In this document: one piece after another, positions 27,293 through 36,709 of the stretch | Numbering within the stretch: position 1 is the stretch's first letter | Layout: each line of letters opens with the position of its first letter | NCBI GenBank assembly: GCA_003151235.1 | Contig: PLWZ01000058.1 | Coordinates: 61,410-125,409, forward strand | DNA from: Acidimicrobiaceae bacterium | Lineage (GTDB): Bacteria > Actinomycetota > Acidimicrobiia > Acidimicrobiales > RAAP-2 | Direction: 5' to 3' | Length of the DNA stretch: 64,000 nt | Notes under the pieces: generated by a model | Database searches by the model: none | The model's input: only the letters and a program-made list of their open reading frames with translations | What the model was told of the DNA's origin: nothing | Program-made: the position numbers and the translations under genes

Positions 27293-30200
27293 CTGTCCTC
27301 CTCCATGCCCTCGCCCTCCAGGATCGCCGAGCGCAGCGTTGTGAGCGCCTCGGGCGACGGCTCCCACAACCCCCGTTCCACCGCCTCGAGCAGCCGCTCC
27401 GCGATCGCGCGCAGCGCCCACGGGTTGGATGCAGCGAAGAACTTCCGCCGCGCCGCGTCGCCCACGTAGACCTCCGTCACCCGCTCGTACATCCAGTCCT
27501 CGAGCACGTCGGCGGTGACGTCGTAACCGAACAGGTAGTCGACAGTCGCCGCCATCTCGAATGCCCCCTTGTAACCATGGTTCTCCATGGCGGCCAACCA
27601 TTTCGGGTTGAGCACCCGGGTGCGCACGACCCGGGCCGCCTCCTCGGCCAGGGATCGGACCCGGGGCCGGGCCGGATTGGCCGAGTCGCCGAACCAGGCC
27701 TTGGGCTGGCGGCCCGACAGCGCCCGGGCCGCCGCCACCATGCCGCCGTGGTCCTGCAGGTAGTCGTCGGAGTCGAAGATGTCGTGCTCGCGGTTGTCCT
27801 GGTTCTTGATCGCGATCTCGATGCGGGCCAGCCGCTGCGCGAACACGTCCTCGGCCGGCCGGGCCGCTCCCCCGGCCCCGTAGGCCCAGCCGCCCCAGGC
27901 GACGTAGACCGACGCCAGGTCGGCGTCGTCGCGCCAGTCCCCCGATTCGAGCAGGGCCAGGATCCCCGACCCGTAGGCACCGGGCTTCGGACCGAACACG
28001 CGGGGCTCGTCGGCACCGACCCGGGCCACCGGGTTGTCGGCCCCGCCGTCGGGTGCCGTCGCGGCCAGCCGGACCGCCCGGTCGAGCAGGTCCAACACGT
28101 GGGGGAAGGCGTCGCGGAAGAAGCCCGACACCCGCAACGTGACGTCGACACGGGGGCGGCCGAGCTCGGCCGCCCCGATCAGCTCCAACCCCTCGACCCG
28201 ACCGCTGCCCTCGGCCCACCGCGGCCGGACGCCCAGCAGCGCCAGCGCTTCTGCGATGTCGTCGCCGCCGGTGCGCATCGCGCTGGTGCCCCAGACGACC
28301 AACCCGACCGAGGCCGGATAGCGGCCCTCCTCGGCCAGGTGCCGCTCGAGGACCCGGTCGGCCAGCTGCACGCCGACGTCCCAGGCCAGCCGCGACGGCA
28401 CCGCGCGGGGGTCGAGCGCGTAGAAGTTGCGACCGGTCGGGAGCACGTTGGCCATGCCGCGGGTCGGCGCGCCGCTCGGACCGGGTGAGACGAAGTGGCC
28501 GTCGAGTGCGGCCAGCACGGAGTCGATCTCCCCGGTGCTCGCCGCGAGCGCGGGGGCGAGACGCGCGCAGACCCACGCGAGCACGGGCGTGTCGGGGGCG
28601 CCGTCGGCGACCGCGCTCTTGTGGTCCCATCGGTGGCGCTGGCATATCTCGAGGCGGCGCAGGCACTCGGCCTCCAACGCGTCGAGATCGGTGCGCGACA
28701 GCGAATCCGGTTCACCGAGGCCGAGCGCATCGGCCACCTCGGCGCGCAACGACGGAAAGCCCCCTTGGGGGAGCCGGGTGATCGCGGCGACCATGTCGAG
28801 CTCGGCCTGGCCGGTCGGTGGCCGCCCCAGCACGTGCAGGCCTCCGCGGATCTGGGCGTCCTTCAGCTCGCACAGGTAGCCGTCAACGTCGACGAGGACG
28901 TCGTCGAACGCCGGGTCTTGGAAGCCGCCCTCGCCGACCGGCGCGGCCAGGCCGAGGTCGCGGTGGATCTCGGCCTGGACCAGCGCGTCCCACACCTGGG
29001 CCCGGATCGTCGGCAGCTTGGACGGGTCGAGCGCGAGCAGCTGCGCGTGCCGGTCGAGCAGCTCCTCCAGCTTGGCCACGTCGTCGTAGGAATCGGCCCG
29101 GGTGAGCGGCGGGACCAGGTGGTCGACCACCACGGCGTGGGTGCGCCGCTTCGCCTGGGTCCCCTCGCCCGGGTCGTTGACGACGAACGGGTAGACGAGC
29201 GGGAGATTGCCCAACGCGGCGTCGGGGAAGCACGCCGACGACAACCCGACCCCCTTGCCCGGCAGCCATTCGAGCGTCCCGTGCTTGCCGACGTGGACGA
29301 CCGCATGGGCGCCGAACCCCTCCTCGAGCCACCGGTAGAAGGCGAGGTAGTGGTGCGTCGGGGCGAGATCGGGCGAGTGGTAGACGGCCACCGGGTTCTC
29401 CCCGAACCCCCGCGGCGGCTGCACGGCCACGACGACGTTGCCGAAGGCGAGCCCGGAGAAATAGAAGGACGGGTCGGCCCCGGCGGTCTCGACCGAGACG
29501 GTGCCGGGCGCGGCACCCCAGTGCTCCTCGACGGCCCGGCGGGCCGGGTCGGGCAGGCCGGCGAACCAGTCCCGGTACCGCTCGAGGGGGAAGCGGCCGA
29601 CGGCGGACGACACCGGCGCGGCGGCGTCCCCGTAGACGAGTCCGTCGGCGAGCTCGGCCATCAACTCGTCGCCGGTGCCCGGGTAGGGATCGAGCGAGTA
29701 GCCGGCCCCGGCCATCGACGCCAGCAGATCGAGCACCGATGCCGGCGTGTCGAGCCCGACCGCGTTGCCGAGCCGGCTCCGCTTGGTCGGGTACGCGGAG
29801 AGGACGAGCGCGACGCGGCGCTCGGCCACCGGTATCGATCGCAACCGGCCGAGGGCGACGGCCAGGCCGGCCACCCGTGCGACCCGGTCGGGCACGGTCC
29901 GGTACGCGTTGACTGCGGCCCCGAGCCCGTCGCCGTCGTCGACCTCCTCCTTGAACGAGAACGGCACCGAGATGATGCGGCCGTCGAACTCGGGAATGGC
30001 CACCGACATGGCCACGTCGACCGGCGACAGGCCGATCGGCGCGTCGGCCCAGGTCTGCGCGTCGGTGGTCGCGCAGATCGCCTGGACGACCGGCACGTCG
30101 AGCGATGCCAGAGTCCCGGGATCCCAGCACTCGAGGCTCTCGGCCATCGACCCGGCGGCGAGCACCGTGGTGACGACGGCATCGACGCCGACCTCCCGGA

Positions 30201-30837
30201 GCGCTTCGATGACCGGATGCGCGTCGTCGGACTCCCGCGAACGCAATGAATAGGAATACAGCGCGACCGCGTTGGCCCCGGCCCGCTCTATGGCACCGCA
30301 GAGCTCGTCGACGAAGCGCGTGTTCCCGGCCACGAAGTGGGCCCGGTAGAAGATGACCGCGACGGTCGGGCGCCCCGGTGCCCGGTCACGGGTCCCGAAG
30401 GTGCCGCACTCGGGGACGACCGTGGCCGCTCCGAAGCCGTGCTCGGTGCCGAGCACCCGGTCCGAGACGAACCGGAGGAACTGCTCGAGGTTGGACGGCC
30501 CGCCCTGGACCAGGTAGTCGAACGCGCCGACCAGCGTCGGCAGCGGCACCGTCGACGCCTCGGCGAGCTCGCGGTCGAGCCAGGCCTCGCCCCCGAACGC
30601 GAGCAGCGGCACCGCCGCCTCGGCGCAGGCGACCCGCAACCGGTCGAACGGCCCCTCCCAGGCCTGTCGGCCGCCGAGGAGCCGGACCGCGACGAGATCT
30701 ACGCCGTCGAGCGGCGGCACGGCCTCGAGCCGGTGCGGGTTGGACGCCCGGAGTGCGCCGAGCTCGGCGGGGAGTGCCTCGGCCAGCGTCCGGAGGCACA
30801 GCAACTCCGTGTCGGCATTGGTCAGGAAGAGGATCAA
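27289..30837 (-). CDS. cobN: Cobaltochelatase large subunit CobN
   Basis: CobN is the large porphyrin-type chelatase subunit that inserts cobalt into hydrogenobyrinate a,c-diamide in the late-cobalt route. The 1182-aa product contains PTVAVIFYRAHFVAGNTRFVDELC, AYPTKRSRLGNAVGLDTPAS, VVHVGKHGTLEWLPGKGVGLS, and near the C-terminus EIAIKNQDNREHDIFDSDDY and LNPKWLAAMENHGYKGAFEMAATVDYLFGYD. TTG 30837 is selected because GGGGAAG lies 6 bases upstream and the codon overlaps the cobQ stop (TTGA). A longer frame to 31119 lies in cobQ. ChlH-like function is less likely given the cob operon. Confidence 0.93.
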   Translation of the reverse strand: MILFLTNADTELLCLRTLAEALPAELGALRASNPHRLEAVPPLDGVDLVAVRLLGGRQAWEGPFDRLRVACAEAAVPLLAFGGEAWLDRELAEASTVPLPTLVGAFDYLVQGGPSNLEQFLRFVSDRVLGTEHGFGAATVVPECGTFGTRDRAPGRPTVAVIFYRAHFVAGNTRFVDELCGAIERAGANAVALYSYSLRSRESDDAHPVIEALREVGVDAVVTTVLAAGSMAESLECWDPGTLASLDVPVVQAICATTDAQTWADAPIGLSPVDVAMSVAIPEFDGRIISVPFSFKEEVDDGDGLGAAVNAYRTVPDRVARVAGLAVALGRLRSIPVAERRVALVLSAYPTKRSRLGNAVGLDTPASVLDLLASMAGAGYSLDPYPGTGDELMAELADGLVYGDAAAPVSSAVGRFPLERYRDWFAGLPDPARRAVEEHWGAAPGTVSVETAGADPSFYFSGLAFGNVVVAVQPPRGFGENPVAVYHSPDLAPTHHYLAFYRWLEEGFGAHAVVHVGKHGTLEWLPGKGVGLSSACFPDAALGNLPLVYPFVVNDPGEGTQAKRRTHAVVVDHLVPPLTRADSYDDVAKLEELLDRHAQLLALDPSKLPTIRAQVWDALVQAEIHRDLGLAAPVGEGGFQDPAFDDVLVDVDGYLCELKDAQIRGGLHVLGRPPTGQAELDMVAAITRLPQGGFPSLRAEVADALGLGEPDSLSRTDLDALEAECLRRLEICQRHRWDHKSAVADGAPDTPVLAWVCARLAPALAASTGEIDSVLAALDGHFVSPGPSGAPTRGMANVLPTGRNFYALDPRAVPSRLAWDVGVQLADRVLERHLAEEGRYPASVGLVVWGTSAMRTGGDDIAEALALLGVRPRWAEGSGRVEGLELIGAAELGRPRVDVTLRVSGFFRDAFPHVLDLLDRAVRLAATAPDGGADNPVARVGADEPRVFGPKPGAYGSGILALLESGDWRDDADLASVYVAWGGWAYGAGGAARPAEDVFAQRLARIEIAIKNQDNREHDIFDSDDYLQDHGGMVAAARALSGRQPKAWFGDSANPARPRVRSLAEEAARVVRTRVLNPKWLAAMENHGYKGAFEMAATVDYLFGYDVTADVLEDWMYERVTEVYVGDAARRKFFAASNPWALRAIAERLLEAVERGLWEPSPEALTTLRSAILEGEGMEEDR

Positions 30838-32375
30838 GACAGCTTCCCCGCCGCGATGATCCGCCACAGCGCGTCGAGGTCGAGATGGGCCTCGCACGCG
30901 TCGGCGACCCGGTCGACCTGGGCCCGCCTGATCCCGGCGAACGACACGCCGCTGCGCTCGCGATGCTTGCCCCGACGTTGCGCCACCGCATGGAGCAACC
31001 CGGCCCGGACCTCGTCGTTCTCGAGCACGCCGTGCAGGGTCGTGGCGAAGATGCCGCGACCCGGGTCGGCGACCCCCTCGGGCTCGGCACCGCCGTCGGG
31101 CCCCTCGAGCTCGAACCACGTCTCGACGCCCTCTCCCGCCTCCACCCGCCCGTGGTGGATCTCGTACCCGGTGACGGGCGCCCCGCTCGAGCGCTCCCGG
31201 CCCCGGCGACGAACGGTCCGCTTCTCGGCGACGAACGTCGTGTCGACGTCGAGAAGACCCAGCGCGTCGGTCGTCCCGGGGGCCGACTCAATCCCGGCCT
31301 CGTCGACGATGCGCTTGCCGAGCATCTGATAGCCGCCGCAGAGCCCGAGCACCACCGGGGCCCGGGGGCCACCGAGCACGCGAGCCAATGCCTGCTCGAA
31401 GCCCCGTCGGCGCAGCCAGTCGAGATCGCCGACGGTCGACTTGCTGCCCGGTAGCACGATCAGGTCCGGGTCCGCGAGCTGCGACGCGTGCTCGACCCAA
31501 CGGACCGAGACCCCCGGTTCGCAGGCCATTGCGTCGAGGTCGGTGAAGTTGGAGATCCTCGGGTATCGGAGCACCGCGACGTCGATCGGATCGCCACCCG
31601 TTGCATCTGCTCGACTCCCGCCCCAGACCGAGCCCGCCGCGAGCGCGAGCGAGTCCTCGGCGTCGATTGTCACGCCGTCGAGCCACGGGATGACACCGAG
31701 GGTCGGCACGCCGGTGCGCTCCTCGAGCTGGCTCGGCCCGGTGCCGAGAAGGGCCGGATCCCCCCGGAGCTTGTTGATGATGAACCCGCGCACGCAACGA
31801 CGCAGGTCGCCCGGGAGCAGCTCGACGGTGCCGAACAGGTGGGCGAACACGCCACCCCGGTCGATGTCGCCGACCACCACGGCGGGAATCCCTGCCGCAT
31901 CGGCGAGTCCGAGGTTGACCAGGTCCGCATTCATCAGGTTGATCTCGGCCGGGCTTCCGGCACCCTCCAAGATGACGACGTCGAAGCGCCGCCGGATCCC
32001 CGCCAGCGCGTCGAGCACCGTGTCGCGGAGCTCGGGCTTGGCCCGCTGGAAGTCGGCGGCGTCGAGCGTCTTCCACGGGCGGCCCATCACGATCACCTGG
32101 CTTCTCCGCTCGCCGACCGGCTTCAACAGGACCGGGTTCATGGCGACGTCCGGCTCGATGCCGGCCGCCTCGGCCTGGGCCCCCTGGGCCCGACCGATCT
32201 CACTGCCGTCCGCGGTCACGACGGAGTTGAGGGACATGTTCTGCCCCTTGAACGGTGCGACCGAGCCGCCGTGGCGCGACAACAGTCGGCACAGCCCGGC
32301 GACGAGCAGGCTCTTGCCCGAGTTCGACGCGGTCCCGCACACCATGACCGCGCCGCGCAGCTTCGGGTGGCTCAT
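30834..32375 (-). CDS. cobQ: Cobyric acid synthase CobQ (CbiP)
   Basis: CobQ amidates four side chains of adenosylcobyrinic acid a,c-diamide using glutamine and ATP. The 513-aa product has the P-loop-like MVCGTASNSGKSLLVAGLCR, FKGQNMSLNSVVT, MNPVLLKP, VVVGDIDRGGVFAHL, and a C-terminal amidotransferase domain with the cysteine in VLGLCGGYQMLGKRI and the His region GYEIHHGRVE. The ATG overlaps the cobC stop and the TGA overlaps the cobN TTG. All diagnostic motifs are intact. Confidence 0.97.
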   Translation of the reverse strand: MSHPKLRGAVMVCGTASNSGKSLLVAGLCRLLSRHGGSVAPFKGQNMSLNSVVTADGSEIGRAQGAQAEAAGIEPDVAMNPVLLKPVGERRSQVIVMGRPWKTLDAADFQRAKPELRDTVLDALAGIRRRFDVVILEGAGSPAEINLMNADLVNLGLADAAGIPAVVVGDIDRGGVFAHLFGTVELLPGDLRRCVRGFIINKLRGDPALLGTGPSQLEERTGVPTLGVIPWLDGVTIDAEDSLALAAGSVWGGSRADATGGDPIDVAVLRYPRISNFTDLDAMACEPGVSVRWVEHASQLADPDLIVLPGSKSTVGDLDWLRRRGFEQALARVLGGPRAPVVLGLCGGYQMLGKRIVDEAGIESAPGTTDALGLLDVDTTFVAEKRTVRRRGRERSSGAPVTGYEIHHGRVEAGEGVETWFELEGPDGGAEPEGVADPGRGIFATTLHGVLENDEVRAGLLHAVAQRRGKHRERSGVSFAGIRRAQVDRVADACEAHLDLDALWRIIAAGKLS

Positions 32376-33352
32376 CGATCCGACCCGCCGATCACGGTGG
32401 CGACGCTCCGCGTCAGGGCGCCATCGAGTCGGGCCAATCCCTCGGGTCCGGGCACGGCGATCCGAATGTGATCGGGCAGTCCGAAGGACGCGCAGTCACG
32501 GACGACGACTCGGTGGCGAGCCAACGTGTCGCGCAGGCCCGGCACCCGAGGGACCAACACGAAGTTGGCCTCGGAGAGCAACGGGTCGAGCCCGTGGGCG
32601 CGCAGCAGGGCCACCAGCTCGGTGCGGGCCCCGGCGATCTGGACCGACCATCGCGCGATGTCGGCCGACGCCAGGAGCTCGGGGACGGCGGCCAGTGCCA
32701 CCGGGCCAACCGACCACGCGGGCTGGCGGCGGGCCAGCCGGTCCCGGAGCCCCGGAACATCCAGGCCCGCGCCGTCGTCGTCGGGCACAACGACGTAGCC
32801 GACGCGGAGGCCCGGGCAGGCGAGCACCTTGGTCAGCGAACCCAGCACGACCGAGGTCGTGCACCGTCCGGCTGCGGTCCACCGACCCGTGGCCAGCGGA
32901 TAGAAGGCCTCGTCCCACACCTCGGCGCGGGCGTCGACGCCAGCCATTCGGCCGGTCGGGTTGTGGGGGTCGGAGCGGAAGGTTGGCCCCGTGCGGTCAC
33001 GAACCGGGATGTGGCGCCAATAAAGAGAGAAGTCCGGCTCGTCCACCCATCCCCGCCCGAGCTCGGCGGCCACGAGGGCGATGGCCTCGGCACCGCCATT
33101 CGTGAGAAGAACCCGTTGCGGATCTACCCCGAGCACCTTGGCCAGCTCCCCCGTCGCCGCGCCGAGATCGGATTGGTCCGGATACCGGCCGAGGGTGGCC
33201 GCCGATGTGTGCCGCCGGACGATGGGGGTCGGGTCGGGAGCGAACGGGTTGAGGCTCATGGACAGGTCGAGCACCTGGTCCGGGTCGAGGCCGAGCGACG
33301 CCGCCACCAGCCGGCCGTCGCCCCCGTGCTCGCCCGGTGCGACGACGGTCAC
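32372..33352 (-). CDS. cobC: Threonine-phosphate decarboxylase-like aminotransferase CobC
   Basis: This PLP enzyme of fold type I makes (R)-1-amino-2-propanol phosphate, the linker of the cobalamin nucleotide loop. The 326-aa product contains LDLSMSLNPFAPDPTPIV, SDPHNPTGRMAGV, and the PLP lysine in VLGSLTKVLACPGLRVGYVV. A C-terminal EANFVLVPRVPGLRDTLARHRVVVRDC is typical. GTG 33352 overlaps the cbiB stop (GTGA). A plain histidinol-phosphate aminotransferase is the alternative, but the operon position argues for CobC. Confidence 0.9.
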   Translation of the reverse strand: MTVVAPGEHGGDGRLVAASLGLDPDQVLDLSMSLNPFAPDPTPIVRRHTSAATLGRYPDQSDLGAATGELAKVLGVDPQRVLLTNGGAEAIALVAAELGRGWVDEPDFSLYWRHIPVRDRTGPTFRSDPHNPTGRMAGVDARAEVWDEAFYPLATGRWTAAGRCTTSVVLGSLTKVLACPGLRVGYVVVPDDDGAGLDVPGLRDRLARRQPAWSVGPVALAAVPELLASADIARWSVQIAGARTELVALLRAHGLDPLLSEANFVLVPRVPGLRDTLARHRVVVRDCASFGLPDHIRIAVPGPEGLARLDGALTRSVATVIGGSDR

Positions 33353-34302
33353 CCGGCCTCCGTCTCGGTCGTTCGGGCTCGGGTCAGCCGGGCGGCCAGC
33401 CACACGACGGCCAACAGGAGCTCCAACAGCAGCGTCGTGCGCCGGACCAGCGCGATCGCCCGGCCGATGTCCGGCTCGGTCGGGGCGGCACCCGAACCGA
33501 GGAGCGGCCGGGTCTCCTCGCGGGACCCGTAGCGGTTGGTGCCGCCGAGGCGCACGTCGAGCGCCGCTGCGAACGCCGCCTCGGCCACCCCGGCATTGGG
33601 AGAGGGATGCCCGACCGCATCGACCCGGCAGGCCCGCCAGATCGCGCCGGTCCGGCGGGGCACCGCCAATGCGACCAACAACGCCGTCGCCCGGGCCGAC
33701 GGCCAGCCGAGCACATCGTCGAGCCGCGCCGCGGCCCACCCGAACCTCGCGTGTCGGGCGCTCCGGTGGCCGACCATCGCGTCGAGCGTGTTGCTCGCCC
33801 GGTGACCGAGTGCACCCGGCGCGCCGGCGAGCAGACCCCACAGGGCCGTCGCGACGACGGCATCGGAGAGGTTCTCGGCCAGGGACTCCACCACGGCGCG
33901 GACGATCTCGGACTCGGTGAGGTCCATCGGATCCCGTCCCACCAACGACGACAATGCGCGGCGGGCACCGCCGAGATCGCCCGCCCGGAGGTTCTGCGCC
34001 ACCACCTCCGCGGCTTCGCTGAGTGCCCGGCCAGCGCTCGATACCGACACGGATAGTGCCACCGCGATCGCCTCTCCAAGCAGGCCCTCGGCCAACGCGC
34101 CAATGACCAAGGCACCGCCGACGCCGAACGCCGCGTAGCCGGCGCCCGTGTCTCGGCGGTCGGCCCACCACCGCCGCTCCAGCCGGTCCATCGCAGCCCC
34201 GAAGCGGGCCACGGGGTGCACCGAGTCGGGCGGCTCACCGACCAACCGGTCGACCAACAGCCCCAGTGCCACCGAACCCGGACGAACCGAGCGCGCGGTC
34301 AC
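33349..34302 (-). CDS. cbiB: Adenosylcobinamide-phosphate synthase (CbiB/CobD)
   Basis: This integral membrane enzyme attaches aminopropanol phosphate to cobyric acid. The 317-aa product has ALGLLVDRLVGEPPDSVHPVARFG, RDPMDLTESEIVRAVVESLAENLSDAVVATALWG, GALGHRASNTLDAMVGHR and SPNAGVAEAAFAAALDVRLGGTNRYG, all family signatures, with hydrophobic segments between. GTG 34302 overlaps the cobS stop and the gene's stop overlaps the cobC start. The longer open frame upstream lies in cobS. Confidence 0.95.
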   Translation of the reverse strand: MTARSVRPGSVALGLLVDRLVGEPPDSVHPVARFGAAMDRLERRWWADRRDTGAGYAAFGVGGALVIGALAEGLLGEAIAVALSVSVSSAGRALSEAAEVVAQNLRAGDLGGARRALSSLVGRDPMDLTESEIVRAVVESLAENLSDAVVATALWGLLAGAPGALGHRASNTLDAMVGHRSARHARFGWAAARLDDVLGWPSARATALLVALAVPRRTGAIWRACRVDAVGHPSPNAGVAEAAFAAALDVRLGGTNRYGSREETRPLLGSGAAPTEPDIGRAIALVRRTTLLLELLLAVVWLAARLTRARTTETEAG

Positions 34303-35027
34303 CACTTGGCCGCCGCCACCACAAGCGCCACCGTCTCGAAGGTGAGCCCGGCTGCGCCGAGCACGTCCCCGGTGAACCCACCGATTCGGCGGACCGCGAA
34401 CCAGATCACGAGGGCGGCCGCGATCAGGCCGCTCGCCGCTGCGACCGCACCGCCAAGGGGATGCCACAGCATGGTTGCGGACAACAGCCCGGCCGTCCCG
34501 GTCACCGCGGCAATGACGCCCGGCGCAGTGCGGACGTCGGAAAGAAATCCGGTGGCGAGTCCGCCGGTGTCGGCTCTCGCGTAGCGGACGAGCGAGGGAG
34601 TGACCGCCATGACGGCGCGGGACCCACACCAGATCCCGACCAGCAGAAGGATCGAGGGCCTCACCGACTGGAGGGCAGCGAACCGGGCCAACAGAACGAT
34701 TCCCCCCGAGGCGATCCCGAAGGCGCCCACGGACGGCTCCCTCATGACGGCCAGACGGCGGTCGCGGTCGAGGTGCGGCAGCAACCCGTCGGCCGTGTCG
34801 ACGAGGCCGTCGATGTGGAGCAGTCCTGTCAATGCCAGATCGGCGCCGACGACGATGGCCGCCGAGACGGTGGCCGGCCAAATGTGCTCCGTCGACCACC
34901 ACAACAGACCGAGGAGCGCGCCCATGGCCGCGCCCACGGCCGGGAACCACGCCAACGCCGAGGGGCACGGGTCCGCGGCGCCACCGAGTGGGGTCAAGAA
35001 CGCGACCGCCGAGCGGGGACCGCTCAT
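34299..35027 (-). CDS. cobS: Adenosylcobinamide-GDP ribazoletransferase CobS
   Basis: CobS (CobV) joins adenosylcobinamide-GDP to alpha-ribazole in the membrane. The 242-aa product is strongly hydrophobic with the expected several membrane segments. It begins with AVAFLTPL, has FPAVGAAMGALLG, and carries the acidic motif LLHIDGLVDTADGLLPHLDRDRRLAVMREPSVGAFG that binds metal and substrate. It overlaps cobU and cbiB by 4 bases each. Confidence 0.95.
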   Translation of the reverse strand: MSGPRSAVAFLTPLGGAADPCPSALAWFPAVGAAMGALLGLLWWSTEHIWPATVSAAIVVGADLALTGLLHIDGLVDTADGLLPHLDRDRRLAVMREPSVGAFGIASGGIVLLARFAALQSVRPSILLLVGIWCGSRAVMAVTPSLVRYARADTGGLATGFLSDVRTAPGVIAAVTGTAGLLSATMLWHPLGGAVAAASGLIAAALVIWFAVRRIGGFTGDVLGAAGLTFETVALVVAAAKW

Positions 35028-35560
35028 GATCGGTCCGCTGGATCGCTCAACGCGAGCACCCGGCCGGCGACGACGAGCAGAACGGAGTCGGCAATCTCTG
35101 CGACCCGCCGGTTCAGCGTGCCGAGCTCGTCGCGGAACATCCGGCCGATCTCCGACGACGGGTGGACGCCGAGTCCGACCTCCTCGCTCACGAGAATGGT
35201 CCGACGGCCGGCCGATCGCCGGGCGATCAACCCGTCACAGAGCGCCCCGCTCTCTCCGCCGGCTCCGAGATCTTCCATGCCGGCCAGCCACGTCCCGAGG
35301 GAGTCGACAAGGACCGGTCCGGCCAACGACTCGAGCGCCGGGCCAAGCCCCTGGCCCACTCCGATCTCGACGGTCACCCAGTCGGGTGGTCGGCGCTCGC
35401 GGTGTCGCTGCACGCGGGCGGCCCAGTCGGCGTCACCGTCGGGCGCGGACCCGGTGGCCACATAGGTGATCGGCTGACCGAGGTCGCCCGCGAGCCGCTC
35501 AGCCACATCCGACTTGCCCGAGCGTGCCCCACCCAAGACCAGGGTGATGTCAGCCTTCAC
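35024..35560 (-). CDS. cobU: Adenosylcobinamide kinase/guanylyltransferase CobU (CobP)
   Basis: CobU phosphorylates adenosylcobinamide and then activates it with GTP. The 178-aa product has P-loop LVLGGARSGKSDVAERL, YVATGSAPDGDADWAARVQRHRERRP with the histidine that forms the GMP adduct, DSLGTWLA, and EEVGLGVHPSSEIGRMFRDELGTLNRRVA. GTG 35560 is preceded by AGGA at about 7 bases. It is the first gene after the cobalamin riboswitch and opens the seven-gene operon. Confidence 0.96.
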   Translation of the reverse strand: MKADITLVLGGARSGKSDVAERLAGDLGQPITYVATGSAPDGDADWAARVQRHRERRPPDWVTVEIGVGQGLGPALESLAGPVLVDSLGTWLAGMEDLGAGGESGALCDGLIARRSAGRRTILVSEEVGLGVHPSSEIGRMFRDELGTLNRRVAEIADSVLLVVAGRVLALSDPADRS

Positions 35561-35594
35561 GACGTCCTCGCGCCCTTCTCTCCCCGGTCGCGAC

Positions 35595-35745
35595 GCGGCC
35601 GACGGGTGCGGTGGGTCTCCTGGCTCCCGGCTCGTCGCTTCCCCCGGCCTTCCGGACCAAGTGATCCGTGGCCACAGGTGAGGTTCGCTCCCCGGTCACA
35701 GTTGCGGGACAGCCCCGGAATCGCACCGGGTTCCCCTAACCGCGG
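35595..35745 (-). promoter_or_regulatory. Cobalamin (AdoCbl-type) riboswitch
   Basis: Read on the minus strand, the leader has the full set of conserved elements in order. GGTTAGGGGAA is followed by GGTGCGATTCCGG, then GCTGTCCCGCAACTGTGACC. Next come GCCACGGATCACTTGGTCCGG with GGAAGGCC, and finally the B12 box GAGCCAGGAGACC at about 35614-35627. It lies 35 bases or more upstream of the cobU GTG and should repress the cobU-to-chlID operon when adenosylcobalamin is plentiful. A possible -10 element TACGAT lies just upstream at 35750-35755 on the minus strand. Confidence 0.95.
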
Positions 35746-35822
35746 CCCGATCGTACCTTGGGTGGTCCAGGCGGTGCGGAGGCCAGCAACCCGTCGACCG
35801 GGCAGCGGTAGCGTGGCCGACG

Positions 35823-36347
35823 ATGCCCCGCGATCCCTCGATCGTCCTGCTCAACACCGGTGACGGCAAGGGAAAGTCATCGGCCGCATTCGGGGTGATG
35901 GGCCGGGGCTGGGCCCGGGGCTGGACGGTCGGGGTCGTCCAGTTCGTGAAGGGCGGCAAGTGGAAGACCGGGGAGCGCAAGCTGGCCGCGCACTTGGAGA
36001 TCGAGTGGCACACCCTGGGCGACGGGTTCACGTGGGAGTCAACTGATCTCGACGAGACCGCCGCCAAGGGCCGGCACGCGTGGGAGGTGGCCCGCCAGAA
36101 GCTCGCCTCGGGCGGCTTCGACCTCTTGATCCTCGACGAGCTCACGTACGCGGTCACCTACGGGTGGATCAGCGCGCAGGAGGTCGTCGACGGGATTACC
36201 GCGCGGGACCCGAAGACGAACGTCGTGATCACCGGGCGCAATGCAGCGCCCGAACTGGTCGAGGTCGCCGACACGGTGACCGAGATGCGCAAGGTGAAAC
36301 ACGTGTACGACCGCGGAATCAAGGCGAAGAAGGGCATCGAGTACTAG
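35823..36347 (+). CDS. cobO: Cob(I)yrinic acid a,c-diamide adenosyltransferase (CobO/BtuR)
   Basis: CobO adds the 5'-deoxyadenosyl ligand to cobalt. The 174-aa product is the CobA/BtuR type, with ATP-binding NTGDGKGKSSAAFGVMGRGWARG, VVQFVKGGKWKTGE, FDLLILDELTYAVTYGW and VVITGRNAAPELVEVADTVTEMRKVKH. It is transcribed away from the riboswitch operon, from the short region that also holds the cobU leader promoter. No riboswitch is visible on its own strand. Confidence 0.95.
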   Translation: MPRDPSIVLLNTGDGKGKSSAAFGVMGRGWARGWTVGVVQFVKGGKWKTGERKLAAHLEIEWHTLGDGFTWESTDLDETAAKGRHAWEVARQKLASGGFDLLILDELTYAVTYGWISAQEVVDGITARDPKTNVVITGRNAAPELVEVADTVTEMRKVKHVYDRGIKAKKGIEY

Positions 36348-36442
36348 CCGGCCCTCGACCAGCAGACCTCAATGCGCGTCGCAGGCGTAGCGTCCGTCCA
36401 ACCGATCATCTGCCGTGGACCACGAATGCGGAGAGACACCCC

Positions 36443-36709
36443 ATGAAGTTCGGGATCTTCGACCACCTCGAGCGCCGACACGACTGCGACCTGACAAAGC
36501 AGTATGAGGAGCGGCTCCAGCTCATGGCCCAGGCCGACGAGGCCGGCGTCTACGGGCACCCCATCGCCGAACACCACCACTCGCCACTCTGTCTGGCCCC
36601 CAACCAGTCGGTGTTCCTCGCCGCGGCGGCGCAGCGCACCACGACGCTCAAGATCGGGACGCTCGTCTACGTCCTGCCGCTCTACAACCCGATCCGGCTG
36701 CTCGGCTGA
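36443..36709 (+). pseudogene. Luciferase-like monooxygenase, N-terminal fragment
   Basis: The frame reads MKFGIFDHLERRHD ... GVYGHPIAEHHHSPLCLAPNQSVFLAAAAQRTTTLKIGTLVYVLPLYNPIRLLG then stops after 88 aa. This is the first strand-helix repeats of an F420- or flavin-dependent luciferase-family enzyme, which normally runs over 300 aa. Homology ends exactly where the family would continue PLRLAEE. I find no continuation of the family in any frame downstream, so the rest appears deleted rather than frameshifted. Confidence 0.8.
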
